The notes under the pieces: generated by a model | Database searches by the model: none | Seen by the model: only the letters and a program-made list of their open reading frames with translations | Told to the model about the DNA's origin: nothing | Made by a program: the position numbers and the translations under genes | Shown here: positions 8,676 to 17,086 of the stretch, piece by piece | Position numbering within the stretch: position 1 is the first letter of the stretch | Layout of the letters: each line of letters starts with the position of its first letter | Origin: Variovorax sp. CF313 | GTDB taxonomy: Bacteria > Pseudomonadota > Gammaproteobacteria > Burkholderiales > Burkholderiaceae_C | Direction of reading: 5' to 3' | DNA length: 64,000 nucleotides | NCBI RefSeq assembly: GCF_000282635.1 | Contig: NZ_AKIW01000013.1 | Location: 1-64,000, forward strand

Positions 8676-9977
8676 ATGTCTTCGCGCCTTCCGCCTTCGA
8701 CGCCTTCGGGCGCCATGGGCCTGCCCCATTCGATCGATTCTCCTGACATGTGCCGCGCCGGCCGGGAGCTGTTGTCCCTGGCGCTGATCGATGCGCGCAA
8801 CCACACGCTGCACCTGCTGTCGCTGTACGAGCAGGTGCTGGGCGCCGAGGCGCTTGCCGCGCCGCCGATGCTCGAGGAAGAGGGCGTGCTGCCGCCGGTC
8901 TGGCTGGCCGGCCACATCGGCTGGTTCGCCGAATGGTGGATCGGGCGCAACACCCAGCGCGCTTTCGGGGCCGACTGTCCGGTGCGGCCCACGCGCCTTG
9001 CGGCCATCGACCCTGGTGCCGACGGCTGGTGGAATCCCGCGCAGAGTGCGCCGCAGCGGCGCTGGACGCCCGACCTGCCGGACCTCGCGCAGACCAAGGC
9101 CTACCTGCTCGAAACGCTGGAGAGCACTCTCGAGCTGCTCGACAACGCGGCCGAGACCGATGCCGGCCTGTATTTCTATCGCCTCGCGCTGTTCCACGAA
9201 GACCTGCGCGGCGAGCAGTTCGTGGTGATGGCGCAGACGCTGGGGCTGCCGCTGGGCTTCGAGCAGGCGCCCATCGCCGTCACGCGCGAGCCGCTGCTGC
9301 TGCCGGCCACGCGCTGGGAGCTGGGCATGCCCGAGAGCGGCTTCGCCTTCGCGCAGGAGCGAGGAGCGTATCGCGTCGACGTGCCCGAGTTCGAGATCGA
9401 CGCACAGCCCGTCACCTGGAACCAGTACATCGAATTCGTCGATGACGGCGGCTACGACCGCGAGGAGCTGTGGCACGGCGAAGGCTGGCGCTGGCTTGCC
9501 GCGCAGGTCGAGGGCCGACGCGGGCCTCGCCACGTCGAACAGATCGGCGGAGCACGCAGCGGCACCGGCGGTTCGGTGCTGCAGCAGCGCTTCGGCGCGA
9601 CGGTGCGCGCGGCCGGCCACCACAGCGCGGTGCACCTGAGCTGGTGGGAGGCCGATGCCTGGGCACGCTGGGCCGGACGTCGCATCGCGACCGAGGTCGA
9701 ATGGGAGATCGCGGCGCACACGGCCGCGCGGCGCGGCTTCCGTTGGGCCGACGTGCATGAATGGACGGCGGGCACCCTGCAGCCGTGGCCGGGCTACCGG
9801 CCCGACCCATGGAGCGCGGGAGGCGAATTCGATCCCGCGGCAGCCTTCGGCCGCGCGCGCGTGCTGCGCGGGGCTTCGTTCGCGACGCGTGCGCGCCTGC
9901 GTTCGCCGCGCCGCCGCGGCTTTGCGCTGCCTCATCGCGACGACGGCTTCTTCGGCTTTCGCACCTGCGCGCTGTAG
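8676..9977 (+). CDS. EgtB/SenA-like non-haem iron enzyme (DinB_2 + FGE-sulfatase domains)
   Basis: Predicted member of the family that forms C-S or C-Se bonds on histidine betaine (ergothioneine synthase EgtB, selenoneine synthase SenA). It has 433 residues: a DinB_2 four-helix domain (about 30-190) and a formylglycine-generating-like domain (about 225-433) with VTWNQYIEFVDDGGY, GRRIATEVEWE, HEWTAG and a closing GFFGFRTC. EgtB proteins bind iron through one early His and an H-x3-H-x-E motif. Here H80 (GHIGWF) is present, but the motif reads H174-E-D-L-R178-G-E180, so the second histidine is replaced by arginine. No SenB-like glycosyltransferase, SelD or EgtD lies nearby. Function is therefore open: an altered-chemistry synthase or a protein that has lost iron are both possible. 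It converges with the MFS gene, 10 bases apart. Confidence 0.75.
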   Translation: MSSRLPPSTPSGAMGLPHSIDSPDMCRAGRELLSLALIDARNHTLHLLSLYEQVLGAEALAAPPMLEEEGVLPPVWLAGHIGWFAEWWIGRNTQRAFGADCPVRPTRLAAIDPGADGWWNPAQSAPQRRWTPDLPDLAQTKAYLLETLESTLELLDNAAETDAGLYFYRLALFHEDLRGEQFVVMAQTLGLPLGFEQAPIAVTREPLLLPATRWELGMPESGFAFAQERGAYRVDVPEFEIDAQPVTWNQYIEFVDDGGYDREELWHGEGWRWLAAQVEGRRGPRHVEQIGGARSGTGGSVLQQRFGATVRAAGHHSAVHLSWWEADAWARWAGRRIATEVEWEIAAHTAARRGFRWADVHEWTAGTLQPWPGYRPDPWSAGGEFDPAAAFGRARVLRGASFATRARLRSPRRRGFALPHRDDGFFGFRTCAL

Positions 9978-9987
9978 AGACTGATGG

Positions 9988-11427
9988 TCAGCGTTCGCCG
10001 CCGGCTTCGGACGACAGCGGCGGTGCCACCTCCTCCAGCGGCTTGCGCTCTGCGTCGACCGCATGGCGCAGGGCCAGCAGCCCCGCGACGATGACCAGCG
10101 CCGCCCCGATGCCGTAGCCCACCATCACCGCACCCCGGCTGCCGGTCTCGATCAGCAGGCCGAACAGCAGCGGCGCAGCGAAGCCGCCCGCGCCCATGCC
10201 GACCGCATAGAAGATCGCGATGGCGATGGCCCGCATCTCGAGCGGAAACACCTCGCTCACCGTGAGATACGCCGAGCTCGCCGCCGCCGAAGCCAGGAAG
10301 AACACCGCCGACCAGCACAGCGCCTGGCTGCGCGCATCGAGCCAGCCCATCATGAAAGCCCAGCCCGTGAGCGCGAGGCCGACGCCCGCGAGCACATAGG
10401 TCAGCGCGATCATCCGGCGCCGCCCCACGCTGTCGAACAGCGGCCCCAGCAGCAGCGGCCCGAGCACGTTGCCCAGCGCGAACGGAAAGATGTAGAGCGC
10501 CACGTCGCCTTCGGGCACCCCATAGAAGCGCGTGAGAACCAGCGCATAGGTGAAGAAGATCGCGTTGTAGAAGAAGGCCTGCGAGATCATCAGCGCCAGC
10601 GCGACCACGCTGCGCTGCGGATAGCGCCTGAGCAGCACGCGCGCCACTTCCCGCATCGGCGGGCTGTTGGGGCGCGCGGCCGTGTAGTTCACATGGCCTT
10701 GCGGCGCGGGCAGCGGTCCGTGCTGCGCCTCGACCTCGGCCTCGATTCGCTCGACGATGCGCCTGGCTTCATCGGCCCGCCCGTGCGCAACGAGCCAGCG
10801 CGGGCTCTCTGGAACGTGGCGCCGCACCAGCAGGATCGCCACAGCCAGCACCGCGCCCAGCGCGAAGCCTGCGCGCCAGCCCCACACCGGGCCGATCACG
10901 CGCGCGTCGAGCAGCACGAGGCTCAGCGCCGCGCCCAGCGCCGCGCCGATCCAGAAGCTGCCGTTGATCGCGAGGTTGACGCGCCCGCGCACGCGCGCCG
11001 GAATCAGCTCGTCGATGGCCGAATTGATGGCCGCGTATTCGCCGCCGATGCCAAGCCCCGTGACGAAGCGGCACAGCGCGAAGAAGGCGAAGTCGGGAGA
11101 GAACGCGGTGGCCAGCGTGCCGATGGTGTAGACCACCAGCGTGACGAGAAACAGCTTCTTGCGTCCGAGCCGGTCGGTGAGCCGCCCGAAGAGCAGGGCG
11201 CCGAGCACCGCACCTGCCACGTACACCGAGCCCGAGAGGCCGATCTCGCCGGCCGTGAGCCCGAGCGTGTCGGGCCGTTCCAGCACCGCGCCGATGGAGC
11301 CCACGAGCGTGACTTCGAGCCCGTCGAGCACCCAGGCCACGCCCAGTGCGATCACCACGCGCCAATGCCAGCGCGACCACGGCAGGCGGTCGAGGCGGGC
11401 GGGGATATCGCTGCGCAATGCCGTCAT
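9988..11427 (-). CDS. MFS transporter, sugar/aromatic-acid porter type
   Basis: Twelve-helix major facilitator carrier of 479 residues in the inner membrane. Motif A between helices 2 and 3 is GRLTDRLGRKK; helix 1 begins with RVVIALGVAWVLDGLEVT, and the helix 4-5 region has RFVTGLGIGGEYAAINSA with a following RGR. The central loop carries PESPRWLVAHGR as in sugar-porter and aromatic-acid:H+ symporter families. It lies 54 bases downstream of the aminotransferase on the same strand and probably shares its promoter, so an amino-acid-related substrate is plausible but unproven. Confidence 0.85.
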   Translation of the reverse strand: MTALRSDIPARLDRLPWSRWHWRVVIALGVAWVLDGLEVTLVGSIGAVLERPDTLGLTAGEIGLSGSVYVAGAVLGALLFGRLTDRLGRKKLFLVTLVVYTIGTLATAFSPDFAFFALCRFVTGLGIGGEYAAINSAIDELIPARVRGRVNLAINGSFWIGAALGAALSLVLLDARVIGPVWGWRAGFALGAVLAVAILLVRRHVPESPRWLVAHGRADEARRIVERIEAEVEAQHGPLPAPQGHVNYTAARPNSPPMREVARVLLRRYPQRSVVALALMISQAFFYNAIFFTYALVLTRFYGVPEGDVALYIFPFALGNVLGPLLLGPLFDSVGRRRMIALTYVLAGVGLALTGWAFMMGWLDARSQALCWSAVFFLASAAASSAYLTVSEVFPLEMRAIAIAIFYAVGMGAGGFAAPLLFGLLIETGSRGAVMVGYGIGAALVIVAGLLALRHAVDAERKPLEEVAPPLSSEAGGER

Positions 11428-11481
11428 TGCGCCGATTATTGGAAGGCGGCCGGCGCGCCGCCTGTAGGACCCGGCCTCCGA

Positions 11482-12837
11482 TCAGGCCGTCTCGGCCAGC
11501 GCGTCGGCCAGTGCGTTGACCATGCGATCGATCTCCGCCTTCTCCGCAATGAAAGGTGGCGCGAGCTGGATCGTGTCGCCGCCGTAGCGCACGTAGAAGC
11601 CCTTCTTCCAGCAGTTCATCGCGATCTCGTACGGACGGCGCGCGGGTTCGCCCGGCAGCGCGGCAATGGTGATGCCCGCGGCGAGGCCGTAGTTGCGGAT
11701 GTCGGCGACGTGCTTGCTGCCCTTGAGGCTGTGCACCGCGTTCTCGAAGTGCGGCGCCAGCGCCTGCACGCGGCCGATCATGTCTTCCTTCTGCAGCACG
11801 TCGAGCGCGGCGATGCCCGCGGCGCAGGCCACCGGGTGTGCGCCGTAGGTGTAGCCGTGCGGGAACTCGAGCATGTAGTCGGGGCCGCCGGCGGCCATGA
11901 AGGTGTCGTAGATCTCTTTGTTGGCGACCACCGCGCCCATCGGCTGTGCGCCGTTGGTGACCTGCTTGGCGATGTTCATGATGTCGGGCGTCACGCCGAA
12001 GGCTTCGGCGCCCGTGAGCGCGCCGCAGCGGCCGAAGCCGGTGATGACCTCGTCGAAGATCAGCAGGATGTTGTTCGCGGTGCAGATGTCGCGCAGGCGC
12101 TTCAGGTAGCCCTTGGGCGGAATCACCACGCCGGCCGAGCCCGCGAAGGGTTCGACGATCACGGCCGCGATGTTCGAGGCGTCGTGCAGCGCGATCAGGT
12201 CGAGCAGGCGGTCGGCCAGCTCGGCGCCGTTCTCGGCCATGCCGCGCGTGAAGGCGTTCGATGCGAGCTGCGTGTGCGGCAGGTGGTCGGCCTCGACGCC
12301 CTGGCCGAACAGCTTGCGGTTGGCCGCGATGCCGCCGACCGAGATGCCGCCGAAGTTGACGCCGTGGTAGCCCTTCTCGCGGCCGATCAGGCGCGTCTTG
12401 CTTGCCTGGCCCTTGGTGCGCCAGTAGGCACGCGCCATCTTCAGCGAGGTGTCGGCGGCTTCGGAGCCCGAGCCGGTGAAGAACACGTAGTCGAGGCCGG
12501 CGGGCGTGAGCTCCTTGATCTTGTTGGCCAGCTCGAACGAGAGCGGGTGGCCGAACTGGAAGGCGGGCGAGTAGTCGAGCTTCGCGATCTGGCGGCTCAC
12601 CGCTTCGGTGATCTCGGGGCGGCCGTGGCCGAGGCCCGAGCACCACAGGCCCGAGAGGCCGTCGAAGATCTTGCGGCCGTCGGCGTCGGTGAAGTAGGCG
12701 CCCTTGGCCTCCACGATGATCCGCGGATCGGCCTTGAAGTTGCGGTTGCCGGTGTAGGGCATCCAGTGCGCGTCGAGCCAGGCGGCGTCGGTGCGCAGGG
12801 CGGGCGTCGGTTCGATGACGGGCGTGGCGAGGGTCAT
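11482..12837 (-). CDS. omega-amino acid (beta-alanine):pyruvate aminotransferase
   Basis: Class III PLP-dependent aminotransferase of 451 residues, moving the terminal amino group of beta-alanine or related omega-amino acids to pyruvate. Visible landmarks are HWMPYTGNRNFKADPRI near the N-terminus, GLWCSGLGHG, FTGSGSEAADTSLKMAR, the PLP aspartate in IFDEVITGFGRCG, and the Schiff-base lysine in NIAKQVTNGAQPMG. These match the beta-alanine:pyruvate group well. Start ATG 12837 was chosen because the frame upstream crosses the divergent LysR start. The downstream MFS carrier and divergent LysR gene suggest a small catabolic unit giving malonate semialdehyde plus alanine. Confidence 0.88.
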   Translation of the reverse strand: MTLATPVIEPTPALRTDAAWLDAHWMPYTGNRNFKADPRIIVEAKGAYFTDADGRKIFDGLSGLWCSGLGHGRPEITEAVSRQIAKLDYSPAFQFGHPLSFELANKIKELTPAGLDYVFFTGSGSEAADTSLKMARAYWRTKGQASKTRLIGREKGYHGVNFGGISVGGIAANRKLFGQGVEADHLPHTQLASNAFTRGMAENGAELADRLLDLIALHDASNIAAVIVEPFAGSAGVVIPPKGYLKRLRDICTANNILLIFDEVITGFGRCGALTGAEAFGVTPDIMNIAKQVTNGAQPMGAVVANKEIYDTFMAAGGPDYMLEFPHGYTYGAHPVACAAGIAALDVLQKEDMIGRVQALAPHFENAVHSLKGSKHVADIRNYGLAAGITIAALPGEPARRPYEIAMNCWKKGFYVRYGGDTIQLAPPFIAEKAEIDRMVNALADALAETA

Positions 12838-12943
12838 GGCGCTTCCCGCACGGGGCGGGCTCCGGGGGTGATGGGATGTGCCGATTGTTCGCAGAGCCTT
12901 CAGTGTGGAGAATGGCGCAATATCAATGTTCACTTGACAATTC
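12838..12943. promoter_or_regulatory. divergent promoter region, aminotransferase / LysR
   Basis: The 106-base gap is the expected binding site of the LysR product. It contains an AT-rich island (about 12917-12955) that stands out from the GC-rich surroundings. For the minus-strand gene, TTGCAT with a 17-base spacer to TTGATA is a possible promoter; TTGACA occurs at 12935-12940 on the plus strand. No operator can be assigned with certainty. Confidence 0.45.
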
Positions 12944-13900
12944 ATGCAAGTAAAAGAGAAGGCCCAGAACAGTGCCCAGAGCACCCGCAGCCGCGCCGTT
13001 CTGGGGCAGCTCAGCGACATGGACCTGCGCCTGCTCAAGGTGTTCAAGAGCGTGGTCGATTGCGGCGGCATGGCCGCGGCCGAACTGGAGCTGAACATTG
13101 GCACCTCCACCGTGAGCCGCCATGTGAAAGACCTGGAAACGCGGCTCGGCCTGGTGCTGTGCCGGCGCGGCCGGGCGGGCTTCGCGCTCACGGCCGAGGG
13201 GCAGCGCGTGTACGACGAGACGCTGCGGCTGTTGGCCTCGGTCGATGCCTTCCGCGGAAGCATCGACGACATCCACAACCGCATGGGCGGACAACTGGAC
13301 GTGGCCTTGTTCGACAAGACCGCGACCAACCCGAAGGCGCGCATCGGCGAGGCAATCGCGCGCTTCACCGAGATCGCGCCGGAGGTGAGCCTGGCGGTGC
13401 ATGTGGGTTCGATCAACGCGATCGAGCAGGGCGTGCTGGAGGGCAACTTCCAGATCGGCATCATCCCGGCGCACCGCACTTCGAAGAGCCTCGTGTATGC
13501 GGACCTGTTCGACGAGACGATGCTGCTTTACTGCGGCAGGGGCCATCCGCTGTTCGACAGCCCGCATGCCAAGCTCACCTGGTCGAAGCTTGGCGCGCAT
13601 CATTTCGCGGGGCTGGGCTACCACTCGCCCAACATGGAGCTGAGCCACCGCGCCAAGCTGTCGCGCAAGGCCACCGGCTTCGACCAGGAGGCGATTGCGA
13701 CGCTGATCCTCTCGGGGCGCTTCCTCGGCTTCCTGCCCGACCACTATGCGCAGGCGTTCGAGCAGCGCGGGCTCATGAAGGCGGTGCTGCCGGCGCGCTT
13801 CAATTACGCGTGCCGGTTCGTGAGCCTGCTGCGGCGGTCGCCGAAACCGTCACGGGCGGTATTGGCGTTTCAGGCGTGTCTGGAAAAGGCCCATGCCTGA
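12944..13900 (+). CDS. LysR-family transcriptional regulator
   Basis: 318-residue regulator with an N-terminal winged helix-turn-helix (about 25-85; VVDCGGMAAAELELNIGTST followed by VSRHVKDLE) and a periplasmic-binding-like effector domain (about 110-305). It is divergent from the aminotransferase-MFS pair, 106 bases away, the classic arrangement for a LysR activator of the neighbouring operon. The first ~20 residues are a polar extension before the domain. An alternative start at the internal ATG in SDMDLRLLKVF is possible. The effector is unknown; an omega-amino acid is an inference from context. Confidence 0.9.
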   Translation: MQVKEKAQNSAQSTRSRAVLGQLSDMDLRLLKVFKSVVDCGGMAAAELELNIGTSTVSRHVKDLETRLGLVLCRRGRAGFALTAEGQRVYDETLRLLASVDAFRGSIDDIHNRMGGQLDVALFDKTATNPKARIGEAIARFTEIAPEVSLAVHVGSINAIEQGVLEGNFQIGIIPAHRTSKSLVYADLFDETMLLYCGRGHPLFDSPHAKLTWSKLGAHHFAGLGYHSPNMELSHRAKLSRKATGFDQEAIATLILSGRFLGFLPDHYAQAFEQRGLMKAVLPARFNYACRFVSLLRRSPKPSRAVLAFQACLEKAHA

Positions 13901-13967
13901 AGCGGCGCGGGATCGTTCAGAGCACTGGTTGATAGGCCGGCACAAGCCAAAGGAGGAGGCCGAAGGG

Positions 13968-13994
13968 CGGGGGACATTCGCGGAGGGGAGTACC
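13968..13994. repeat. 27-bp exact copy of the intergenic repeat core
   Basis: Identical over 27 bases to 5818-5844, and similar beyond to about 14020 (ending CGCGCCCTGAA against CACGCCCCGAA). The left terminal inverted repeat seen at 5796 is not recognisable here. As with the first copy, it sits between convergent genes, here LysR and GntR. Confidence 0.6.
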
Positions 13995-14023
13995 CGGCGG
14001 CCCGTGTACGCGCCCTGAAAAAT

Positions 14024-14788
14024 TTAACGCTGCCCGCTCGGCAGCAACAGATGCTTCGCCCCGATGTGCGCCTCCATCTCGTGCATGTGCTGTTCGGCAT
14101 CGACCATGTGTTCGGTCATCAGGCGCCGCACTTCGTCGGCATCTTCGCGCCGGTAGGCGGCCAGCAGTTGCGTGTGGTAGTCGACGTTCGTCTCGCCGAA
14201 GTGGTGATGGTCCAGCGCCTTCTTATAGACCACGAGGTCGCGCAGCAGGTCGTTCAGGAAGCGGCACATGAAGGACAGCACCGGATTGGGGCAGGCCTCG
14301 GCCAGCATGGTGTGAAAGGCCAGTTCGGCTTCGCGCTGCGTGCGCAATTCGTCCTCGTTGGTGGGCTCGATGGTGCAGAGGCGCACGTTTTCTTCGAGCC
14401 GTTCGAACTGCGCGGGCGTCAGCTTGCCGATTACGCTCACCGCCAGCTCGGGCTCCAGCACCTTGCGCAGCTGGTAGATGTGATGTCCGTCGAGGTGATG
14501 GAAGTGCAGGAAGTTGCGCAGCGGCTCCGAGGCATGCTCGACCGACACCTGCTGCAGGTACGCGCCGCCGCCGGGGCCGGTGCGGATGGCGATGAGCCCG
14601 CGCACCTCCAGCGCCTTCAGTGCCTCGCGCACCGTGCTCTTCGAATAGCCGAAGAGCTCGATCAATTCCTTCTCGTTCGGTAGCCGGTCGCCGGGCTGCT
14701 TGCGCTCCGCCACGATCCAGCGCTTGACGTCCTCGACGATGACGTCCGAGAGCTTCTGCCGCTTGGGACGGTTCTCTCCCACTCTCAT
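14024..14788 (-). CDS. GntR-family regulator, FadR subfamily
   Basis: 254-residue regulator. The N-terminal winged helix-turn-helix (about 12-75) shows GDRLPNEKELIELFGYSKST followed by REALKALEVRGL, and the C-terminal part is an all-helical FCD ligand domain with metal-ligand-type residues (FHTMLAEAC, YHTQLL and H near the end). Start ATG 14788 is favoured by a GGAG seven bases upstream; a further ATG at 14830 lacks support. It is divergent from the ABC/M20/M81 operon starting at 14998 and is its probable repressor. The C-terminus is His/Met-rich. Confidence 0.88.
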   Translation of the reverse strand: MRVGENRPKRQKLSDVIVEDVKRWIVAERKQPGDRLPNEKELIELFGYSKSTVREALKALEVRGLIAIRTGPGGGAYLQQVSVEHASEPLRNFLHFHHLDGHHIYQLRKVLEPELAVSVIGKLTPAQFERLEENVRLCTIEPTNEDELRTQREAELAFHTMLAEACPNPVLSFMCRFLNDLLRDLVVYKKALDHHHFGETNVDYHTQLLAAYRREDADEVRRLMTEHMVDAEQHMHEMEAHIGAKHLLLPSGQR

Positions 14789-14888
14789 TGAAACGCTCCA
14801 TGCCCATCGGGAGATGCGCGGGATGCGCAACAGCGCGCGATCTTAAACGGCGTGATGCAGAGGGGTGGTCTGGTTTTGGGCACAGGGC

Positions 14889-14917
14889 TTGCTAGCGGGT
14901 TTTTACCAGCATATTAA
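14889..14917 (+). promoter_or_regulatory. candidate sigma-70 promoter for the ABC/M20/M81 operon
   Basis: TTGCTA (14889-14894), a 17-base spacer, and TATTAA (14912-14917) lie 80 bases before the first start codon of the operon. The surrounding AT-rich stretch (14900-14940) is unusual in this GC-rich DNA and is the likely GntR target. Prediction only. Confidence 0.5.
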
Positions 14918-14997
14918 TCCTATTTATCCGCTTAAATTTGCCGGCGCCTGCTCTCCCTAGCCTCTTTTCTCCCCTTCACTACGACCGGAGTTCCTCC

Positions 14998-16203
14998 ATG
15001 CAACGCAGACAACTTCTTCAACTCGCCGCCCTCTCGGCCGCTCCCGCCTCGCTCCTGGCCGGTCGCGCCGCCTTCGCCCAATCGGCCGATGCGATCCGTT
15101 TCGGCTGCCCGGTGCCCATGTCGGGCGCGTTCGCTGCCAATGGCAAGTTCGCCGACCTGGGCATGAAGCTGGCCATCGAGCAATACGGCAGCGTGCTGAA
15201 GCGTCCGCTGGCCTACACGGTGCTCGACACCGAAGGCAAGCCGGCGACCGCCGTGCGCAAGGTGCAGGAAGCCTCGCAGCAGCAGGGCGCGAAGTTCTTC
15301 GCGGGCGGCATCCTGTCGTCCGAAGCGCTGGCCATGGGCAAGGAGGCCGAGAAGGCCGGCGGCCTGTTCATCACCACCGCGGGCGCCGACGAGATCACCG
15401 GCAAGGACTGCAACCCCGCCACCTTCCGCTGGTCGGTGCCCACCTTCGGCGCCATCGAGCAAACCGTGCGCCCGCTGATCGCGTCGATGCCCAAGGCCAA
15501 GCGCTGGTACACCATCACGCCGCAGTACGTGTTCGGCGAGGGCCTGCTGGGCGCGGCCAAGAACATCTTCCAGGAGAAGGGCATCGAGCACGTGGGCAAC
15601 AGCTACCACTCGCTCAACGAGAAGGAGTTCAGCGGCTACCTCACCAACGCCATGGCGGCCAAGCCCGACGTGCTGCTGCTGCTGAACTTCGGTGCGCAGT
15701 CGTCGGCCGCGCTGCGCCAGGCAGTGAGCTTCGGCATGCACAAGAACATGACGATCCTCATCGCCTGGGCCTCGGGGCTCGAGCAGTTCGACGAGCTGGG
15801 CGCCGACCTGTGCGACGGCGTGTACTTCGGTGCGCAGTACTGGCACACGGCCGACACCGCGCTCAACAAGGACCTCGTGAAGCGCACGGCCGACAAGCTC
15901 AAGATCGTGCCCAACTACAGCCTGGCGGGCTCGTACATCTGCACCAAGATCCTGATCGACGGCATCGTGAAGGCGGGCTCGGTGGACCAGAAGGCCGTCA
16001 TCGCCGCGCTCGAAGGCATGAAGTTCGATGGCCTCACGGGCACGGAAGAAATCCGCAAGGCCGACCATCAGGTCGTCAAGGACTACTACCTGCTCAAGGG
16101 CAAGGCCAAGTCGAAGATGAAGGATGCAGCGGACTATGTCGACGTGGTGAGTTCCGGCAAGTCGTTCCTCCCGATCGACAAGAGCGGCTGCAAGCTGGCC
16201 TGA
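14998..16203 (+). CDS. branched-chain-type ABC transporter substrate-binding protein
   Basis: Periplasmic receptor of the LivJ/AmiC/UrtA superfamily, 401 residues. The start is ATG 14998, with CGGAG 8-12 bases upstream. The signal sequence MQRRQLLQLAALSAAPASLL has a twin-arginine start and ends near AAFAQS. The mature part opens IRFGCPVPMSGAFAANGKFA, typical of the family. It is the first gene of a five-gene transporter set followed by two hydrolases. Superfamily members bind amino acids, urea, amides or aromatic acids, so the ligand is not fixed by sequence; the downstream hydrolases suggest an amide or carbamoyl compound. Confidence 0.88.
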   Translation: MQRRQLLQLAALSAAPASLLAGRAAFAQSADAIRFGCPVPMSGAFAANGKFADLGMKLAIEQYGSVLKRPLAYTVLDTEGKPATAVRKVQEASQQQGAKFFAGGILSSEALAMGKEAEKAGGLFITTAGADEITGKDCNPATFRWSVPTFGAIEQTVRPLIASMPKAKRWYTITPQYVFGEGLLGAAKNIFQEKGIEHVGNSYHSLNEKEFSGYLTNAMAAKPDVLLLLNFGAQSSAALRQAVSFGMHKNMTILIAWASGLEQFDELGADLCDGVYFGAQYWHTADTALNKDLVKRTADKLKIVPNYSLAGSYICTKILIDGIVKAGSVDQKAVIAALEGMKFDGLTGTEEIRKADHQVVKDYYLLKGKAKSKMKDAADYVDVVSSGKSFLPIDKSGCKLA

Positions 16204-16225
16204 CGCAACGCAAGCCAACGAGCCC

Positions 16226-17086
16226 ATGACCGTCTACCTGCTCCAGACCATCAACGGAATCGGCATCGGCATGCTGTATTTCCTGCTGGCCGTTGGCTTG
16301 TCCATCGTGTTCGGCCTGCTTCGCTTCGTGAACTTTGCACACGGCGCTTTCTATCTGCTCGGAGCCTACCTGTGCTACCAGGCCATGCAGTGGGGCCTGG
16401 ATTTCTGGGTCGCGCTGGTTGTGGTGCCGCTCGCCGTGGGCGCGCTGGGCTGGCTGGCCGAGAAGCTGCTGCTGCGCCGCGTGTACGCCAAGGCGCACGA
16501 GTTCCACATCCTCGTGACGGTGGGCCTGGCGCTCGCGGTGCAGGAGATCGTGATCGTGTTCTGGGGCCCGCTGGGCAACAGCGTGGCCACGCCCGACCTG
16601 CTGCAGGGCGTGGTCATGTGGGGCGCCTTCGTCTATCCCAAGTACCGGCTGTTCGTGATCGGCTTCACCGCCGTGCTCGCGGTGCTGCTGTGGTGGGTGC
16701 TCGAAGGCACGCGCCTGGGCAGCGCGGTGCGCGCGGGCAGCGAATCGACCGAGATGGTGTCGCTGCTCGGCATCAACGTGTTCCGCGTGTTCAGCCTGGT
16801 GTTCGCACTGGGTGCAGCCACGGCGGCGCTGGCTGGCGTGCTGGCCGCGCCGATCCGCGGGGCCGAGCCCTTCATGGGCGTCGAGGCGCTGAGCGTCGCC
16901 TTCGTGGTGGTGGTGATCGGCGGGCTCGGCAGCTTCGGCGGCGCGCTCGTGGGCGGGCTGCTCATCGGCATCGTGCAAAGCCTCATGAGCACCATCTGGC
17001 CGCCGGGGGCGAGCCTGATGATCTACATCGCGATGGCGGCCGTGCTGCTGCTGCGCCCGCATGGCCTGCTCGGCCGAAAAGGATGA
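16226..17086 (+). CDS. branched-chain-type ABC transporter permease (LivH family)
   Basis: Inner-membrane permease of 286 residues with about eight hydrophobic segments. Family blocks are NGIGIGMLYFLLAVGLSIVF and LRFVNFAHGAFYLLGAY at the N-terminus and EALSVAFVVVVIGGLGSFGG near the C-terminus. The start lies 22 bases after the receptor gene and the stop overlaps the second permease (ATGA at 17083-17086). The pair forms the membrane channel for the receptor encoded at 14998. Confidence 0.9.
   Translation: MTVYLLQTINGIGIGMLYFLLAVGLSIVFGLLRFVNFAHGAFYLLGAYLCYQAMQWGLDFWVALVVVPLAVGALGWLAEKLLLRRVYAKAHEFHILVTVGLALAVQEIVIVFWGPLGNSVATPDLLQGVVMWGAFVYPKYRLFVIGFTAVLAVLLWWVLEGTRLGSAVRAGSESTEMVSLLGINVFRVFSLVFALGAATAALAGVLAAPIRGAEPFMGVEALSVAFVVVVIGGLGSFGGALVGGLLIGIVQSLMSTIWPPGASLMIYIAMAAVLLLRPHGLLGRKG

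Noticed and set aside
8676-9977. Calling the gene senA as part of a selenoneine cluster
   Set aside because: No selenosugar synthase or selD lies beside it and the iron motif is altered, so only family membership is claimed.
10063-13932. About 1290-codon plus-strand open frame opposite the MFS and aminotransferase genes
   Set aside because: Composition is typical of the antisense of GC-rich genes, and it runs through the true LysR gene in another frame.
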